A stretch of DNA of 64,000 nucleotides from Virgibacillus halotolerans. GTDB lineage: Bacteria; Bacillota; Bacilli; Bacillales; Amphibacillaceae. Positions 18,758-29,000 of the stretch are shown here, piece after piece. The translations under genes were made by a program, and so were the position numbers. The stretch covers positions 1 through 64,000 of the forward strand of contig NZ_JAFBEA010000007.1 in assembly GCF_016908515.1 (NCBI RefSeq). The letters are read 5' to 3'. Below the pieces are notes generated by a model. It ran no database searches. It was not told the origin of the DNA and saw only the letters and a program-made list of their open reading frames with translations. The stretch's first letter is position 1. Every line of letters starts with the position of its first letter.

Positions 18758-19778
18758 GCACTGTTGTCCCCCCTACGATGGCAGACTCAGGTAGCTCTAC
18801 TTTTGGTGCACGCTCATCCAGCAGCCAACAAGCCGTCTTCTGTGTATCTGATAGATTCGTATACGCCGGCATATGTTCCTTACAGGCCTTCATGGCATGA
18901 GGACAACGCGTTACAAACGGACATCCCTTGGGTGGATCCGCTAAATCCGGTGGGGAACCAGGTATGGCCTGTAATGTTTCATGACTCCCATCCAGTTTTG
19001 GCATCGATCCTAATAAGCCCCATGTATAAGGATGCTTTGGGTTATAGAAAATTTCATCGACGGTTCCAGTTTCGACAATTTTACCACCATACATGACCGC
19101 TACACGACTTGCAGCATTGGCTACAACACCAAGATCATGCGTAATTAAAATAATCGCGGTCCCTACTTTCTCCTGCAGCCCCCGCATCAGATCAAGTATC
19201 TGTGCCTGAATCGTTACATCCAGTGCTGTCGTCGGTTCATCTGCAATAAGTATTTTGGGATTGCAGGAAAGCGCAATGGCAATCATTGCCCGCTGCCGCA
19301 TTCCGCCCGAATATTGGTGTGGATACTGATTAATACGTGCTTCCGGATTAGGAATCCCAACTAACTTTAACAACGCTATCCCTTGGTTATGCGCCTCCTT
19401 TTTCGACATATGCTGATGCTTGATCAACGCTTCTGCAATTTGCTTGCCTACCGTCATTGTAGGATTCAAAGAGGTCATTGGATCCTGGAAAATCATACTA
19501 ATTTCCTTTCCACGAATGTTTTCCATTTGTTTCTCTGACTTTTGGGTTAAATCTTCTCCAGCAAACATGATTGAACCATCCACAAACTCGCCTGGTGGCA
19601 TTTCAATCAAACGCATGATAGATTGCGCTGTCACACTTTTTCCAGAACCGGATTCACCAACGATTGCCAATGTTTCCTTTTCGTCTAAATGAAAATTCAC
19701 ACCACGGATTGCCTGCACCTCTGCATGATATGTTTGAAACGATACAGACAGATCGTTTACTTCTAAAATTCTACTCAT
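18750..19778 (-). CDS. oppD: oligopeptide ABC transporter ATP-binding protein OppD
   Basis: 342 residues from the ATG at 19778 (MSRILEVND). Two further in-frame starts lie 3 and 6 bases upstream, but only this one is about 8 bases from GGGGGG. Walker A is GESGSGKS, the signature [15 protein letters not shown], and Walker [27 protein letters not shown] is the C-terminal Cys-rich motif of Opp/Dpp ATPases. It overlaps oppF by 8 bases, suggesting coupled translation. Confidence 0.92.
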   Translation of the reverse strand: MSRILEVNDLSVSFQTYHAEVQAIRGVNFHLDEKETLAIVGESGSGKSVTAQSIMRLIEMPPGEFVDGSIMFAGEDLTQKSEKQMENIRGKEISMIFQDPMTSLNPTMTVGKQIAEALIKHQHMSKKEAHNQGIALLKLVGIPNPEARINQYPHQYSGGMRQRAMIAIALSCNPKILIADEPTTALDVTIQAQILDLMRGLQEKVGTAIILITHDLGVVANAASRVAVMYGGKIVETGTVDEIFYNPKHPYTWGLLGSMPKLDGSHETLQAIPGSPPDLADPPKGCPFVTRCPHAMKACKEHMPAYTNLSDTQKTACWLLDERAPKVELPESAIVGGTTVHG

Positions 19779-19796
19779 CACCATATCCCCCCTGCA

Positions 19797-20717
19797 TTAG
19801 CGCTCTTTCGGATCCAGCGCATCGCTCATTCCATCACCAATTACATTAAATGCCAACATCGTTAAACAAATGAAAAATGCCGGAAAAAACAGCTGATAAG
19901 GCTCATATTTCAAGAACGACAAAGCATCGGATGACATCGTACCCCAGCTTGCTAAAGGTGCTGGCACCCCAAGACCCAGATAGCTTAAAAATGCCTCTGT
20001 GAAAATAGCAGTTGGAATCGTTAAAGTTAGCGTTACCAAAATTGGACCCAACGTATTTGGAACCAGATGCCGGAACATAAGCCTTGTCTTTTTCGCACCT
20101 AAGGACCTGGAGGCGATAACATATTCCTCAGATTTCAGTTGCATTACTTGCCCACGAACAATTCTTGCCATATTGATCCAGCCTGTAATCGTCATCGCAA
20201 TAATCAGGGTCCATAACCCTTTAGGCATAATAACCATTAATAAGATAACGACCAGTAGATAAGGGACAGCTGTTAAGATATCCGCGATACGCATCATATA
20301 TTCATCTATTTTTCCACCAAAGAATCCAGCCGTAGCTCCCCAGATCACTCCAATAATCAAATCTATGAAAGCTGCCATCAACCCAATAAATAGGGAAATT
20401 TTAGCTCCATACCATGTTCTGGAAAATATATCTCTGCCCAGGTTGTCGGTACCAAACCAATGCTCAGCGGATGGAGATTGATTAGAGTTGATTAAATCGT
20501 TATCGGAGTAATTATGACCTGATATCGGGCTACCAATAAACGACATGATCCCAAGCAGAATAATAATTACCACACCAATTAAAGCAAGTTTGTTTTTTCT
20601 AAAGCGCCGCCAGGCATCTTTCCAAAAAGATGTACTTCTACCTACTATTTTCTCCGCATCGTACTCACTATATTGTATTGGTTCAAAATCTGAATCATTT
20701 AATTGTGGTTGTGGCAT
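19797..20717 (-). CDS. oppC: oligopeptide ABC transporter permease OppC
   Basis: About 306 residues with six helices. There is an N-terminal cytoplasmic segment and helix 1 at about 40-60. The EAA loop block ...SRSLGAKKTRLMFRHLVPN contacts the ATPase. I chose the ATG at 20717 (MPQPQ), 10 bases from GGGAG. The ATG at 20726 overlaps the oppB stop and is also possible. It pairs with OppB in the membrane pore. Confidence 0.9.
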   Translation of the reverse strand: MPQPQLNDSDFEPIQYSEYDAEKIVGRSTSFWKDAWRRFRKNKLALIGVVIIILLGIMSFIGSPISGHNYSDNDLINSNQSPSAEHWFGTDNLGRDIFSRTWYGAKISLFIGLMAAFIDLIIGVIWGATAGFFGGKIDEYMMRIADILTAVPYLLVVILLMVIMPKGLWTLIIAMTITGWINMARIVRGQVMQLKSEEYVIASRSLGAKKTRLMFRHLVPNTLGPILVTLTLTIPTAIFTEAFLSYLGLGVPAPLASWGTMSSDALSFLKYEPYQLFFPAFFICLTMLAFNVIGDGMSDALDPKER

Positions 20718-20722
20718 GCCTA

Positions 20723-21652
20723 TCATTCTCCCTTCCCTGTGATCTTGATACGGGGATCAATCAGACTATAAATAATATCGACAATTAATATGGAAACCAG
20801 TAAAAGCGCGCCAAAGAATACTGTCGTCCCCATAATGACGGTATAATCTCGATTCGTGACACTTTCCACAAATTCATTACCTAGCCCAGGAATGGCAAAT
20901 ATTTTTTCGATAATAAAGCTTCCTGTTAGAATTCCTACAACTAGTGGGCCCATGTAGGATACCACCGGCATTATTGCATTCCTGACTGCATGTTTGTAGG
21001 TAACCACCCGCTTACTTAATCCTTTTGATTTTGCTGTTTTGATATAATCCGCATTTAACACGTCAAGCATGCTTGAACGCATTAAACGTGCAATAAAAGC
21101 AAGTGGGGTGGTCGCTAAAGCAATTGCTGGTAATAACGTATGTGCAAAACTATCAAATTTCGCTACAGGTAACGCCTGTAATTTGATTGCAAAGATATAT
21201 TGCAGAATGGTTGCCATAATAAAACTCGGTACGGAAATACCCAGAACTGCAATAACCATTGCGGCATAGTCGCTAAATTTATTATGCTTGAGTGCTGCAA
21301 TGACACCGAGCAGCACACCTATAGATAATGAAAGGAGAATTGCTTCCATGCCTAATATAAAGGAATAAGGGAAACTTCTTTTAATAATTCCATTAACACT
21401 TTGTCCAACATATTTAAACGAAGGCCCAAAATCCAATTGTGCAGTACTAATTACATAATCAATATATTGCTTGTACAATGGATCATCTAACCCATATATT
21501 TCATTTAATTGTTGTTCAATAGCTGGTGTCAGCTTTCTTTCGGAAGCAAAAGGACCACCTGGGGCAGCCTTCATGATGAAGAATGTAATTGTCACAATAA
21601 AAAAAAGGGACAAAAGAATAAAGCCCAGCCTCTTTAACAAATATTTGGCCAA
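20723..21652 (-). CDS. oppB: oligopeptide ABC transporter permease OppB, TTG start
   Basis: 309 residues. The frame is open to an ATG at 21670, but that codon lies inside the ribosome site itself. GGAGGTG is 7-8 bases before the TTG at 21652, giving [14 protein letters not shown], the standard OppB/DppB beginning. Six helices are present. The EAA loop is [19 protein letters not shown]. It forms the pore with OppC. Confidence 0.9.
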   Translation of the reverse strand: MAKYLLKRLGFILLSLFFIVTITFFIMKAAPGGPFASERKLTPAIEQQLNEIYGLDDPLYKQYIDYVISTAQLDFGPSFKYVGQSVNGIIKRSFPYSFILGMEAILLSLSIGVLLGVIAALKHNKFSDYAAMVIAVLGISVPSFIMATILQYIFAIKLQALPVAKFDSFAHTLLPAIALATTPLAFIARLMRSSMLDVLNADYIKTAKSKGLSKRVVTYKHAVRNAIMPVVSYMGPLVVGILTGSFIIEKIFAIPGLGNEFVESVTNRDYTVIMGTTVFFGALLLVSILIVDIIYSLIDPRIKITGKGE

Positions 21653-21791
21653 AATGCTACACCTCCACATTCTATATTTTAAATTAATACCGCCTCTAGC
21701 GAATAAACAGCTGTATAAAGTGAAACTTCATTCAGCGGGAGTCTTACTGCCCGCCAGACTACGATAAATCCTGAACTTCAAAATAGATTCA

Positions 21792-21823
21792 AAATAAAAA
21801 GGGAGTGATTGACTGCACCCCCT
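21792..21823 (-). terminator. internal terminator between oppA and oppB
   Basis: AGGGGGTG and CACTCCCT form a stem with one G-T pair, followed on the minus strand by TTTTTATTTT. Its position between oppA and oppBCDF would lower permease/ATPase expression relative to the binding protein. Confidence 0.65.
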
Positions 21824-21936
21824 TGTTAGTTCCACATTCCCATTTAAATGTGCTTGTTCGCACGTAAACTGGTACGCTGAAAACTTTATATCAAAGGGTT
21901 TTATCATTCTCGTACATTATTGACCTGGATCATGAT

Positions 21937-21965
21937 AGGTATATAGCATTTTCATCTATATACCT
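21937..21965 (-). other. hairpin just behind oppA, in the 310-base oppA-oppB gap
   Basis: AGGTATATAG (21937-21946) and CTATATACCT (21956-21965) pair perfectly around 9 bases. There is no U-tract, so it may protect the 3' end of oppA mRNA. The rest of the gap 21653-21982 holds the terminator above and a short GCGGG...CCCGC inverted repeat near 21733-21752. No gene is visible. Confidence 0.5.
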
Positions 21966-21982
21966 TATCCATGAGTAACCAT

Positions 21983-23659
21983 CTAATGTTCTTCGATATA
22001 ACCCCATTTAAATTGAAATTCACCTAGTGGTGAAACCTCAATATCTTTTACATAATCCTGCTTAACCCATAGGTTAGTATAGAAGTAAACAGGTGCTATC
22101 GGCATTGCATCCATGAAGATGTCCTCTGCATCACGCAGCATTCCTCGACGTTTATCTACATCTGTTTCTGTTCTTGTATCTGTTAAAATTTGTGCATATT
22201 CTTCATCTTCCCAGTTCGTATAGTTGTTACCACCCACGGTCTGGAAAATTTCCAGGAAGTTAATTGCATCGTTAAAGTCGGCGATCCAGCCCATACGACC
22301 AATTTGATAGTTTCCTTCACCCATGGAATCGAGGTAAACATTCCACTCTTCATTATTAAGTTCTACATCTACTTCCAAATTACTTTTCCACATATCTTGT
22401 GCAGCTTGTGCCATTGCTTCGTGACCTTCATCCGTGTTATAGGAAAGCTTTACATCCGGTAATTTGTCCAGGCCAAGCTCATCCAATCCTTTTTCCAAAT
22501 ATTTCTTTGCTTCTTCTACATCATTATCTTTAAAGTAGCCTTCTTCATTTTCCTCAAAAATCGATGGCGGAACTAACCCCATTGCTGGCTTTTGTTCCCC
22601 TCTGGTAATATTCTCTACCATGCTTTTTCGGTCAAGTGATAAAGCAAAGGCTTTTCTGATGTTTTCGTTATCAAATGGTTCCTCTTCTGTATTAAATGAG
22701 TAATAGTACACACCGGCTTTATCTTCAATATTCAATGTACCTTCATCTTTCAAACTAGGAATGGCTGCCAATGGAATGCTGCCAGTCGGATCTCCAGCCC
22801 AGTCTAAGTCGCCATTCTCATACAATTCCAGTTCTGTACTTTCGTCTTCAATCATTTGCATGCTGATTGTTTCTAATGAGACTGTATCAGCATCCCAGTA
22901 TTCCGGGTTCTTTTTCAAGACAATTTCATCTTTATGTGCCCATGATTCAAGCAGGAATGGGCCATTGCTCACATAATCTTCTCCAGCTTCTAATGCCCAT
23001 TTATCATTATCTTCTGCAACTTTCTTATTTACTGGATAAAATGTATAAAATGCTGTTAAGTCTAAGAAATAGGCTGTCGGGTTTTCCAATTCAACGACTA
23101 ATGTTTGCTCATCTTCTACTGTAATACCAACATCATCTAAGGAACCACCATCTTCTTTGGCAGCTTCGGCATTCTTAATCGGATATAGTTGGTAGGCATA
23201 ATCTGTATCAGCGCTATCTGGATCCAATACCCATTTCCAGGCAAACTCAAAGTCCTCAGCTGTTACCGGATCCCCATTAGACCATTCAACATCGTCGCGA
23301 ATCTTAAATGTATAGGTTAATCCATCATCAGAAACATCGATCGATTCCGCCATTGCCTCTTCTGGTTCACCTTCCTGATTAATCCTTGTTAAACCTTCAA
23401 AAGTATTGTTTAAAACGGCACCTGAAGTTGTATCAGTTGCTTGACCAGGATGTAATGAAGGCGGTTCCGTTTTAATGTTTACACTAATTGACTGATCTTC
23501 TGCAAGATTACCGCTTCCACCTTCATCGCCACTTTGATCCTCCGCTTCTGCTACGTCGCCACTTTCATCACCACTAGCATCTTCTCCACCACAAGCTGCA
23601 AGAAAGATCCCCGTTGCAAACACCAACACCAGAAGCAGTGTCCACCTCTTAAAATTCAT
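21983..23659 (-). CDS. oppA: oligopeptide-binding lipoprotein OppA
   Basis: 558 residues. The lipobox LAACGGED (Cys about 23) is followed by an acidic Gly/Asp/Glu linker (about 24-55). The SBP_bac_5 domain covers about 60-558, with the family block ...SNGDPVTAEDFEFAWKWVLD. It captures peptides outside the membrane for OppBCDF. It is first and separate in the operon, with a long leader. The composition is very acidic. Dipeptide- or nickel-binding relatives are alternatives, but the length and 5-gene operon favour Opp. Confidence 0.9.
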   Translation of the reverse strand: MNFKRWTLLLVLVFATGIFLAACGGEDASGDESGDVAEAEDQSGDEGGSGNLAEDQSISVNIKTEPPSLHPGQATDTTSGAVLNNTFEGLTRINQEGEPEEAMAESIDVSDDGLTYTFKIRDDVEWSNGDPVTAEDFEFAWKWVLDPDSADTDYAYQLYPIKNAEAAKEDGGSLDDVGITVEDEQTLVVELENPTAYFLDLTAFYTFYPVNKKVAEDNDKWALEAGEDYVSNGPFLLESWAHKDEIVLKKNPEYWDADTVSLETISMQMIEDESTELELYENGDLDWAGDPTGSIPLAAIPSLKDEGTLNIEDKAGVYYYSFNTEEEPFDNENIRKAFALSLDRKSMVENITRGEQKPAMGLVPPSIFEENEEGYFKDNDVEEAKKYLEKGLDELGLDKLPDVKLSYNTDEGHEAMAQAAQDMWKSNLEVDVELNNEEWNVYLDSMGEGNYQIGRMGWIADFNDAINFLEIFQTVGGNNYTNWEDEEYAQILTDTRTETDVDKRRGMLRDAEDIFMDAMPIAPVYFYTNLWVKQDYVKDIEVSPLGEFQFKWGYIEEH

Positions 23660-23690
23660 AGACTTTAACCCCCTGCATTTATTTTTATTT

Positions 23691-23720
23691 GGACAATCTG
23701 AATGTTAGTCCGAATTGTCC
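23691..23720 (-). promoter_or_regulatory. inverted repeat in the oppA leader/promoter region
   Basis: GGACAAT (23691-23697) and ATTGTCC (23714-23720) flank 16 bases, adjacent to TATAAT-like boxes at 23721-23750. It may be an operator or leader hairpin for oppA. The remainder of 23721-24002 is AT-rich and carries the divergent promoters; no gene is seen. Confidence 0.4.
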
Positions 23721-24002
23721 TATAATACATTATACTATGTATTATAATATAATTCACCATTTTTTAAATATTGTTTTTAATTAATCAAAAACGTTCAGCT
23801 TGTATTTTCTTAGATTGATATGAAAGCGTTGTTATTGTTGGATAAAAGGAATTAATAAAATAGATGTGAAATTTTTATTCTTGCCATCTTTATATGTTTT
23901 TTCAATCCCGATCTGATTATCAATAAAACTGGCTTGACGTTTTTGGGAAAATTCATATAACATAGTCGCTAATGGAAAGTTTTACTTGGTAAAGGGGGAT
24001 CC

Positions 24003-24800
24003 ATGATGTATTTTGAGCAATTAAGCAATGAAATTCATAACTTGACGAAAGATGTCGCTGATCATCTGTCCATTTTCATTCATACACCAGATGGAGATAT
24101 TGTATTAAATGATGCGAAACAACGAAAGGCTGCAAGTGTTGCCAAACTATTTATCTTAACAGAGGCGTTTCGTCAAGCGGAGCAGGGAAACTTAGACTTA
24201 AATGAAATGGTTAATATGAGTAACTATGATATCGTTGGTGGGTCTGGTGTGATTGGATATTTAACCGACCCTCCTGCACTTCGTTACCGACATTTACTTG
24301 AGCTAATGATAATCATATCAGACAACACAGCCTCCAATATATTATTGGATAAGGTTGGGATCGAAAACATTAATCACTTTACTGAACAAATCGGTTGTCA
24401 CACAAGCAAGATAAATCGTCATTTTATGGATACAAAAGCACAAGCTAAGGGTAATGAAAATTATACTAGTGCGCGGGATATGGTTCGTTTATTAAACTTA
24501 TATATGCAAGACAATACGTTTATAACGGAAGCTTCTAGAAAACATATCCTCACCATTCTTTGCCATCAACAATTGCAGGATAAATTGCCAAAATACGTCG
24601 ATGAAAATGACCAAGTAGTATTTTTCCATAAAACCGGTGAATTAGAAGGTGTTGAACATGATGTAGCGATTATAAAATATAAAAATACTGTGGTTGAGGC
24701 TGCTATTTTAACAGCGGACTGGAACAATAGTGGTAGTGGCCAATCCTATATCGCTGAAATCGGCCGATATTTAATCCATTATTTAAAGAACTCAACTTGA
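24003..24800 (+). CDS. cytosolic class A beta-lactamase-like serine hydrolase
   Basis: 265 residues of the beta-lactamase2/PBP-like fold. The nucleophile motif SVAK lies at about residues 45-48 (AASVAKLF), SDN is in IIISDNTAS, and KTG in FFHKTGELEG. The omega-loop Glu166 of class A enzymes is replaced: the RWEPEL position reads RHFMD. There is no signal peptide or membrane anchor, so it should stay in the cytoplasm. It is therefore more likely an amidase/esterase or peptidase-like enzyme than a resistance enzyme. The stop codon lies inside the left end of the repeat element that begins at 24789, so the C-terminus may have been altered by insertion. Confidence 0.75.
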   Translation: MMYFEQLSNEIHNLTKDVADHLSIFIHTPDGDIVLNDAKQRKAASVAKLFILTEAFRQAEQGNLDLNEMVNMSNYDIVGGSGVIGYLTDPPALRYRHLLELMIIISDNTASNILLDKVGIENINHFTEQIGCHTSKINRHFMDTKAQAKGNENYTSARDMVRLLNLYMQDNTFITEASRKHILTILCHQQLQDKLPKYVDENDQVVFFHKTGELEGVEHDVAIIKYKNTVVEAAILTADWNNSGSGQSYIAEIGRYLIHYLKNST

Positions 24801-25704
24801 CTTTTGATAGAGCCTTTTCGTTAATTTTGTCGCTTTTTATTATCGCATGTATATAAACTACGACATTAGAGTATGTTTATTTCCCAAGAGGTGTGCTATT
24901 CGCCGTCCGGGATCGATCCGGGCGGATGCTTTCCGCGGGCACGGCCTCAGCCACCTCGAGAAACCCACTCTCGGGGGTCTTCGGACACGTGCTCTTCCCG
25001 CTGGAGCACCGCCCTTCTCTCACCCGGAATGAATGCTATTTACGGGAAAGTACTTTGTCATTTCATCCAGCTAAATCACGCTTTCATTGGCAAACGCTGT
25101 ACTTAGCAGCCCGTATACACGAAGACTACTGCGGGAGATCGGCTAATAAGGTCAAGTCCTGTGACTAACACCGACACTAGAACATCGTGTTCGTCGAAAA
25201 GGCATCGATAAGACCCCGTAGTGTGTAAGGAGGCCACTGAAAAAGCGGTAGATTTTAAAAACCTTGTCTTTTCACCTTAACCTAGCATCTCGAATATACG
25301 GAGACTCCTGCGGGAAGTAAGTGATCGACGAGACCCCCCAGGACGGTAGTCCGAGGAGGCTCGACACTCGCCCGCGGAAAGCACAGTATATTCGAAGATG
25401 CGATGGTAGATCCACATATATTATGCTATGTTTAACTTTTTCAGTGGCATCGTGTGTAAGCACAAGGAGGCTCAGGCAGCCGCCCGCGGAAAGCGAAGTG
25501 TATACAGGCTGCGGTCGCCTAAGTAATCCGTTTCCATTATCAGTGCTACAGATCTAACATAATAGAATTTATGTCGCATCTTATCTCTTTTGTGTAAAAA
25601 ACAATCCCTTTATTTTACAAGGTTGTCAAGGGAATTATTAGAAACATTCTAGGTTTAACTCGTCTAACACTTTGAACGTATTTTTAATGGTGCGAAAGTT
25701 GGGT
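24789..25704. repeat. long intergenic repeat, copy A (disrupted)
   Basis: It shares its left end (AACTCAACTTGACTTTTGAT), middle and right end (CTTTGAACGTATTTTTAATG) with copy B at 41737-42246. It contains an inverted-orientation module (about 24908-25033) and a plus-orientation module with outer arms at 25106-25120 and 25498-25512. Copy A is longer because a loop near 25140-25200 is expanded, a 216-base element is inserted at 25233-25448, and about 100 bases are added after 25540. Short open frames here have no ribosome sites and follow the repeat, so they are not genes. Confidence 0.85.
25233..25448. mobile_element. MITE-like insertion nested in repeat copy A
   Basis: Ends GCCACTGAAAAAG (25233-25245) and its exact complement (25436-25448) are 13-base terminal inverted repeats. 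Removing the segment restores the order seen in copy B. GTGTGTAAG occurs on both sides, though not flush with the ends. Inside lies another hairpin module with arms at 25286-25299 and 25386-25400. There is no transposase, so it is non-autonomous. Confidence 0.7.
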
Positions 25705-25709
25705 AAGTA

Positions 25710-25762
25710 AATAAAATATAACGCAAAGGGGCACAACCTTTAGCTGTGCTCGCTTTGCGTTA
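25710..25762 (-). terminator. terminator of the small membrane peptide gene
   Basis: AACGCAAAG (25720-25728) pairs with CTTTGCGTT (25753-25761), with further GCACA/TGTGC pairing inside. A T-rich run follows on the minus strand. Confidence 0.6.
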
Positions 25763-25809
25763 TTAAGAGCGCTCATCTAGCAATAAAAACTGACTTTATT
25801 TAAGGAAAA

Positions 25810-25968
25810 TTAGCTTTTATTACTAAACAAGAAATTCATGATCGCATCAAAAAATGGTACACTATCCGTAAATAAAAATATCGGTAAAAGCATAATCGCA
25901 AATAATACTGCTACATTCGCCACGATAAATTTTACAAACCCTTTCCCAATAGTAGTCACCAATGTCAT
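25810..25968 (-). CDS. 52-residue hydrophobic membrane peptide
   Basis: Begins MTLVTTIGKGFVKFIVANVA, followed by a hydrophobic helix (VLFAIMLLPIFLF) and a short tail ending NFLFSNKS. AAAGGGG lies upstream. The ATG at 25968 is only 3 bases away from it, so the in-frame TTG at 25962 may be the real start. A hairpin terminator follows. Function is unknown; it is a single-pass microprotein. Confidence 0.5.
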   Translation of the reverse strand: MTLVTTIGKGFVKFIVANVAVLFAIMLLPIFLFTDSVPFFDAIMNFLFSNKS

Positions 25969-26061
25969 CTTCCCCTTTCATCATTAACCTTCCTGGAAGC
26001 ACGTAAAATCTATATTTTTTATTCTATTCCTTTTTTGAATATTAAGCAAACACTTTTTTAG

Positions 26062-26091
26062 AAAAAAAGAAGCACACCATAAATGTGCTTC
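26062..26091 (-). terminator. terminator of the SNF2 helicase gene
   Basis: GAAGCACA (26069-26076) pairs with TGTGCTTC (26084-26091). TTTTTTT follows on the minus strand. It lies 3 bases after the stop. Confidence 0.8.
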
Positions 26092-26094
26092 CTG

Positions 26095-29000
26095 TTAGAT
26101 ACTTAATAATTCCTTGACATCTGCTTCGCTCAAGCTGGATAACATCGTTTCTCCCGGCTGTATCACTTGGTCAATTAGTTCCCGTTTTTTCTGTTGCAGA
26201 TCATAAATTTTTTCCTCAATCGTACCTTCCGTAATTAAGCGAATAACCTGAACAACCTTTTTTTGTCCAAAACGGTGTGCTCTCCCTGTTGCCTGGTCCT
26301 CCACTGCCGGATTCCACCAGAGATCATAAAGTACAACAGTATCTGCACCGGTTAGGTTTAAGCCTGTTCCTCCGGCTTTAAGGGAAATCAGGAATATATT
26401 TTTTTCGCCATTGTTAAAGCGATCACTCATTTGCACCCGTTCCTGTGAAGGGGTTTGCCCATGTAGGTAAAAATACTCCAGCCCTTCTTGTTTCAGTCTT
26501 TCAATAATAATCTCGTGCATGCTTGTGAATTGGGAAAAAATAAGCATTCTTTTTCCATTTTCCATCGCACTTCTGATATCTTCCATCAATTGTTCTAGTT
26601 TCCCAGACTGCCCCTGGTAATTTTCAATAAACAGGGAAGGGTGACAGCACAGCTGACGGAGCCGCGTTAATCCAGCTAATATTTTCATCCGATTTTGATT
26701 GAAGCCACCCTCCTTCATCGATTGGGAAGCTTCCTGCTGCAGTTGTCGTAAATATCCGACATACAACTCTTTTTGGTCTTTCGTCAATTCAGAAACATGA
26801 ACCGATTCTATCTTATCCGGTAATTCTTTTAAAACGTCTTGTTTCAAACGACGTAAAATAAATGGTCTTGTCATCATAGCTATTTTATCGTGGGATAATT
26901 GTTTGAATTTACGCTGACTAGGCATCAGTCCTGGTAAAATCACCTGAAATATAGCCCATAACTCATCAATCGAGTTTTCAATTGGGGTACCACTCAATGC
27001 AAATCGACGACTCGCCTTTACTTCGCGGATGGCTTGGGACGTTTTTGTTGCATAGTTCTTTATATATTGCGCCTCATCAAGAATCATCGTTTGAAACGTT
27101 AATTCACGATAAAGCTCAATATCCTGCCTTAACGTAGCATAAGAGGTAATCCAAATGTCCATGTCTTTTAGCTGTTTGATTTTTTCCCTTCGTTCTGGTG
27201 GTGCCCCTGTAAGAATTGCTACTTTCAAGTCTGGAGCAAACTTCTCACATTCGTTTTTCCAGTTATATACAACCGACGACGGCGCAACAATTAAATGTGG
27301 GTGGTCGCTTGGTTCAGATGCAATATAGGCAATACTTTGCAATGTTTTACCAAGTCCCATATCATCAGCCAAAATACCTCCTAAATGGTAGGCACTTAAC
27401 GATTTAAACCATTGATAGCCGATTTTCTGATAGTTACGCAATGATGCATTCAATTTCTCTGGCAGTTCATAAATTTGTTCTTCCGGTGATCGAAGCTGAT
27501 GGAGCAGCTTTTGAAAGGATGCATCGTAATTTTTCCTTGTATCAATCAACTCATCGATTTGTGTACCACGATAAACCGGGACCTGGACATTCCCGTCTCG
27601 TACATCGTTTTTCGAGATCTCCATATCATTGAAAAACTGCTTCATGGAATCGAAGCCTTCCCCTTCCAATGACAGTAAAGCACCACTTTCCAGGCGATAA
27701 TAACGTTTTTTCTCAATGACGGCATTAATAATCTGATTAATTTCCGAATCATCCACACCATCGACATTAAAACCGATTTCTAGCAGATTAGAAGCGGACT
27801 CCAGACGGACACTTGTGCTTGGTGTCGGTTCATTTTCCACGATCATATTCCGAATATCTGACGTTAGAAATAGCTCCACATACTCATCAAGCACTGGCAG
27901 CACGTCGTAGAGAAACTCATACATCTCTTCCTCATCGCTGCCCTCGATGTATAGATCCTTCCCATTATAATGGAAATTAGCATGCTCGATCAGATGCATA
28001 ATTTGTTGTTCCTTTTCCACGTCACGGATAATAATCGTGTCACTTTGCTCACGACCACCGCCAAATGGGTCAATCTGCTGATCTCCATAGTGATATTCCA
28101 GTTTCCCAACAATCCAGTCCACCTGTACTTCCAAGTAAAGCTTTGCCCTTAGTGAAACCTGAATAATTTCAGCAGCAACCTTTTCTGAAACGTCGACCTC
28201 ACCTATTTTCTTTAAAGAGGGAAGCACCTCAGATAAAAAGGTATCTGCCTGGTCTTTTGTTATCGGCAACTTTAGATCTTCCATACCAAAATCAGTCACT
28301 TCTTCAAGGATAGGTAGTTGCTCTTTTGCGGGAAAATAAAACACACCTTGATAGAACAACATGTTGTAAGGCTTAAAATACGTTCCATTGGCAATATCAT
28401 CCATGGTTAATATTAAGTCATCGCGTTCATTTTTTGACAAGGAGAAGTGAAATGGGAGCGTCTCTTTTTCAATCGATATATCTGTATAATGCGTTTTTTT
28501 CGTTTCCACCGTAAAATCCCGTTCAACGAGTTTTCCCAGGAGCTGTTTAGCAACGAGCGGTGGAACAATGATCGAGCGCTTCTCATTCATGTTCCCCGAG
28601 TAATGATAAAACGTATAGCCATTATAGATCTCTTCATTTTTTTGAATCGAATAAAGCAATTCAAAGAGTTCTAAATCCTTTGGCTGAAAATAATGGATAT
28701 CTGGATTATATGTGAATGTTTTTGTAAAATAATATTCATTTCCTTGCAGAACATTTCCCAGGAAATCATACGCATCCTTCACGACGAAGCAACGCTTTTC
28801 ACCTGTTTTTAACTCTATTAATAAATTTCTATCATAGGACCATTTACAATAATACTCGACCTGCATAGGGGTTTTTTTCGGTAAAATTTCTGGTGTTACA
28901 GTCTGTGGCTGAATGGAACTCAGCGCTTGAATAAAGCGATTTGTTATCTGGTATTCATAGTTAGGCGTATCCGGCTGTTTATTGGACTCCTTATTTGCAA

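Noticed and set aside
24847-25557. Several open frames of 60-90 codons inside repeat copy A
   Set aside because: No ribosome sites, overlapping in three frames, and they follow the hairpin repeat. The equivalent frames in copy B do not keep length.
24789-25704. CRISPR array
   Set aside because: The repeats are long, palindromic and not regularly spaced by unique spacers. No cas genes are present.
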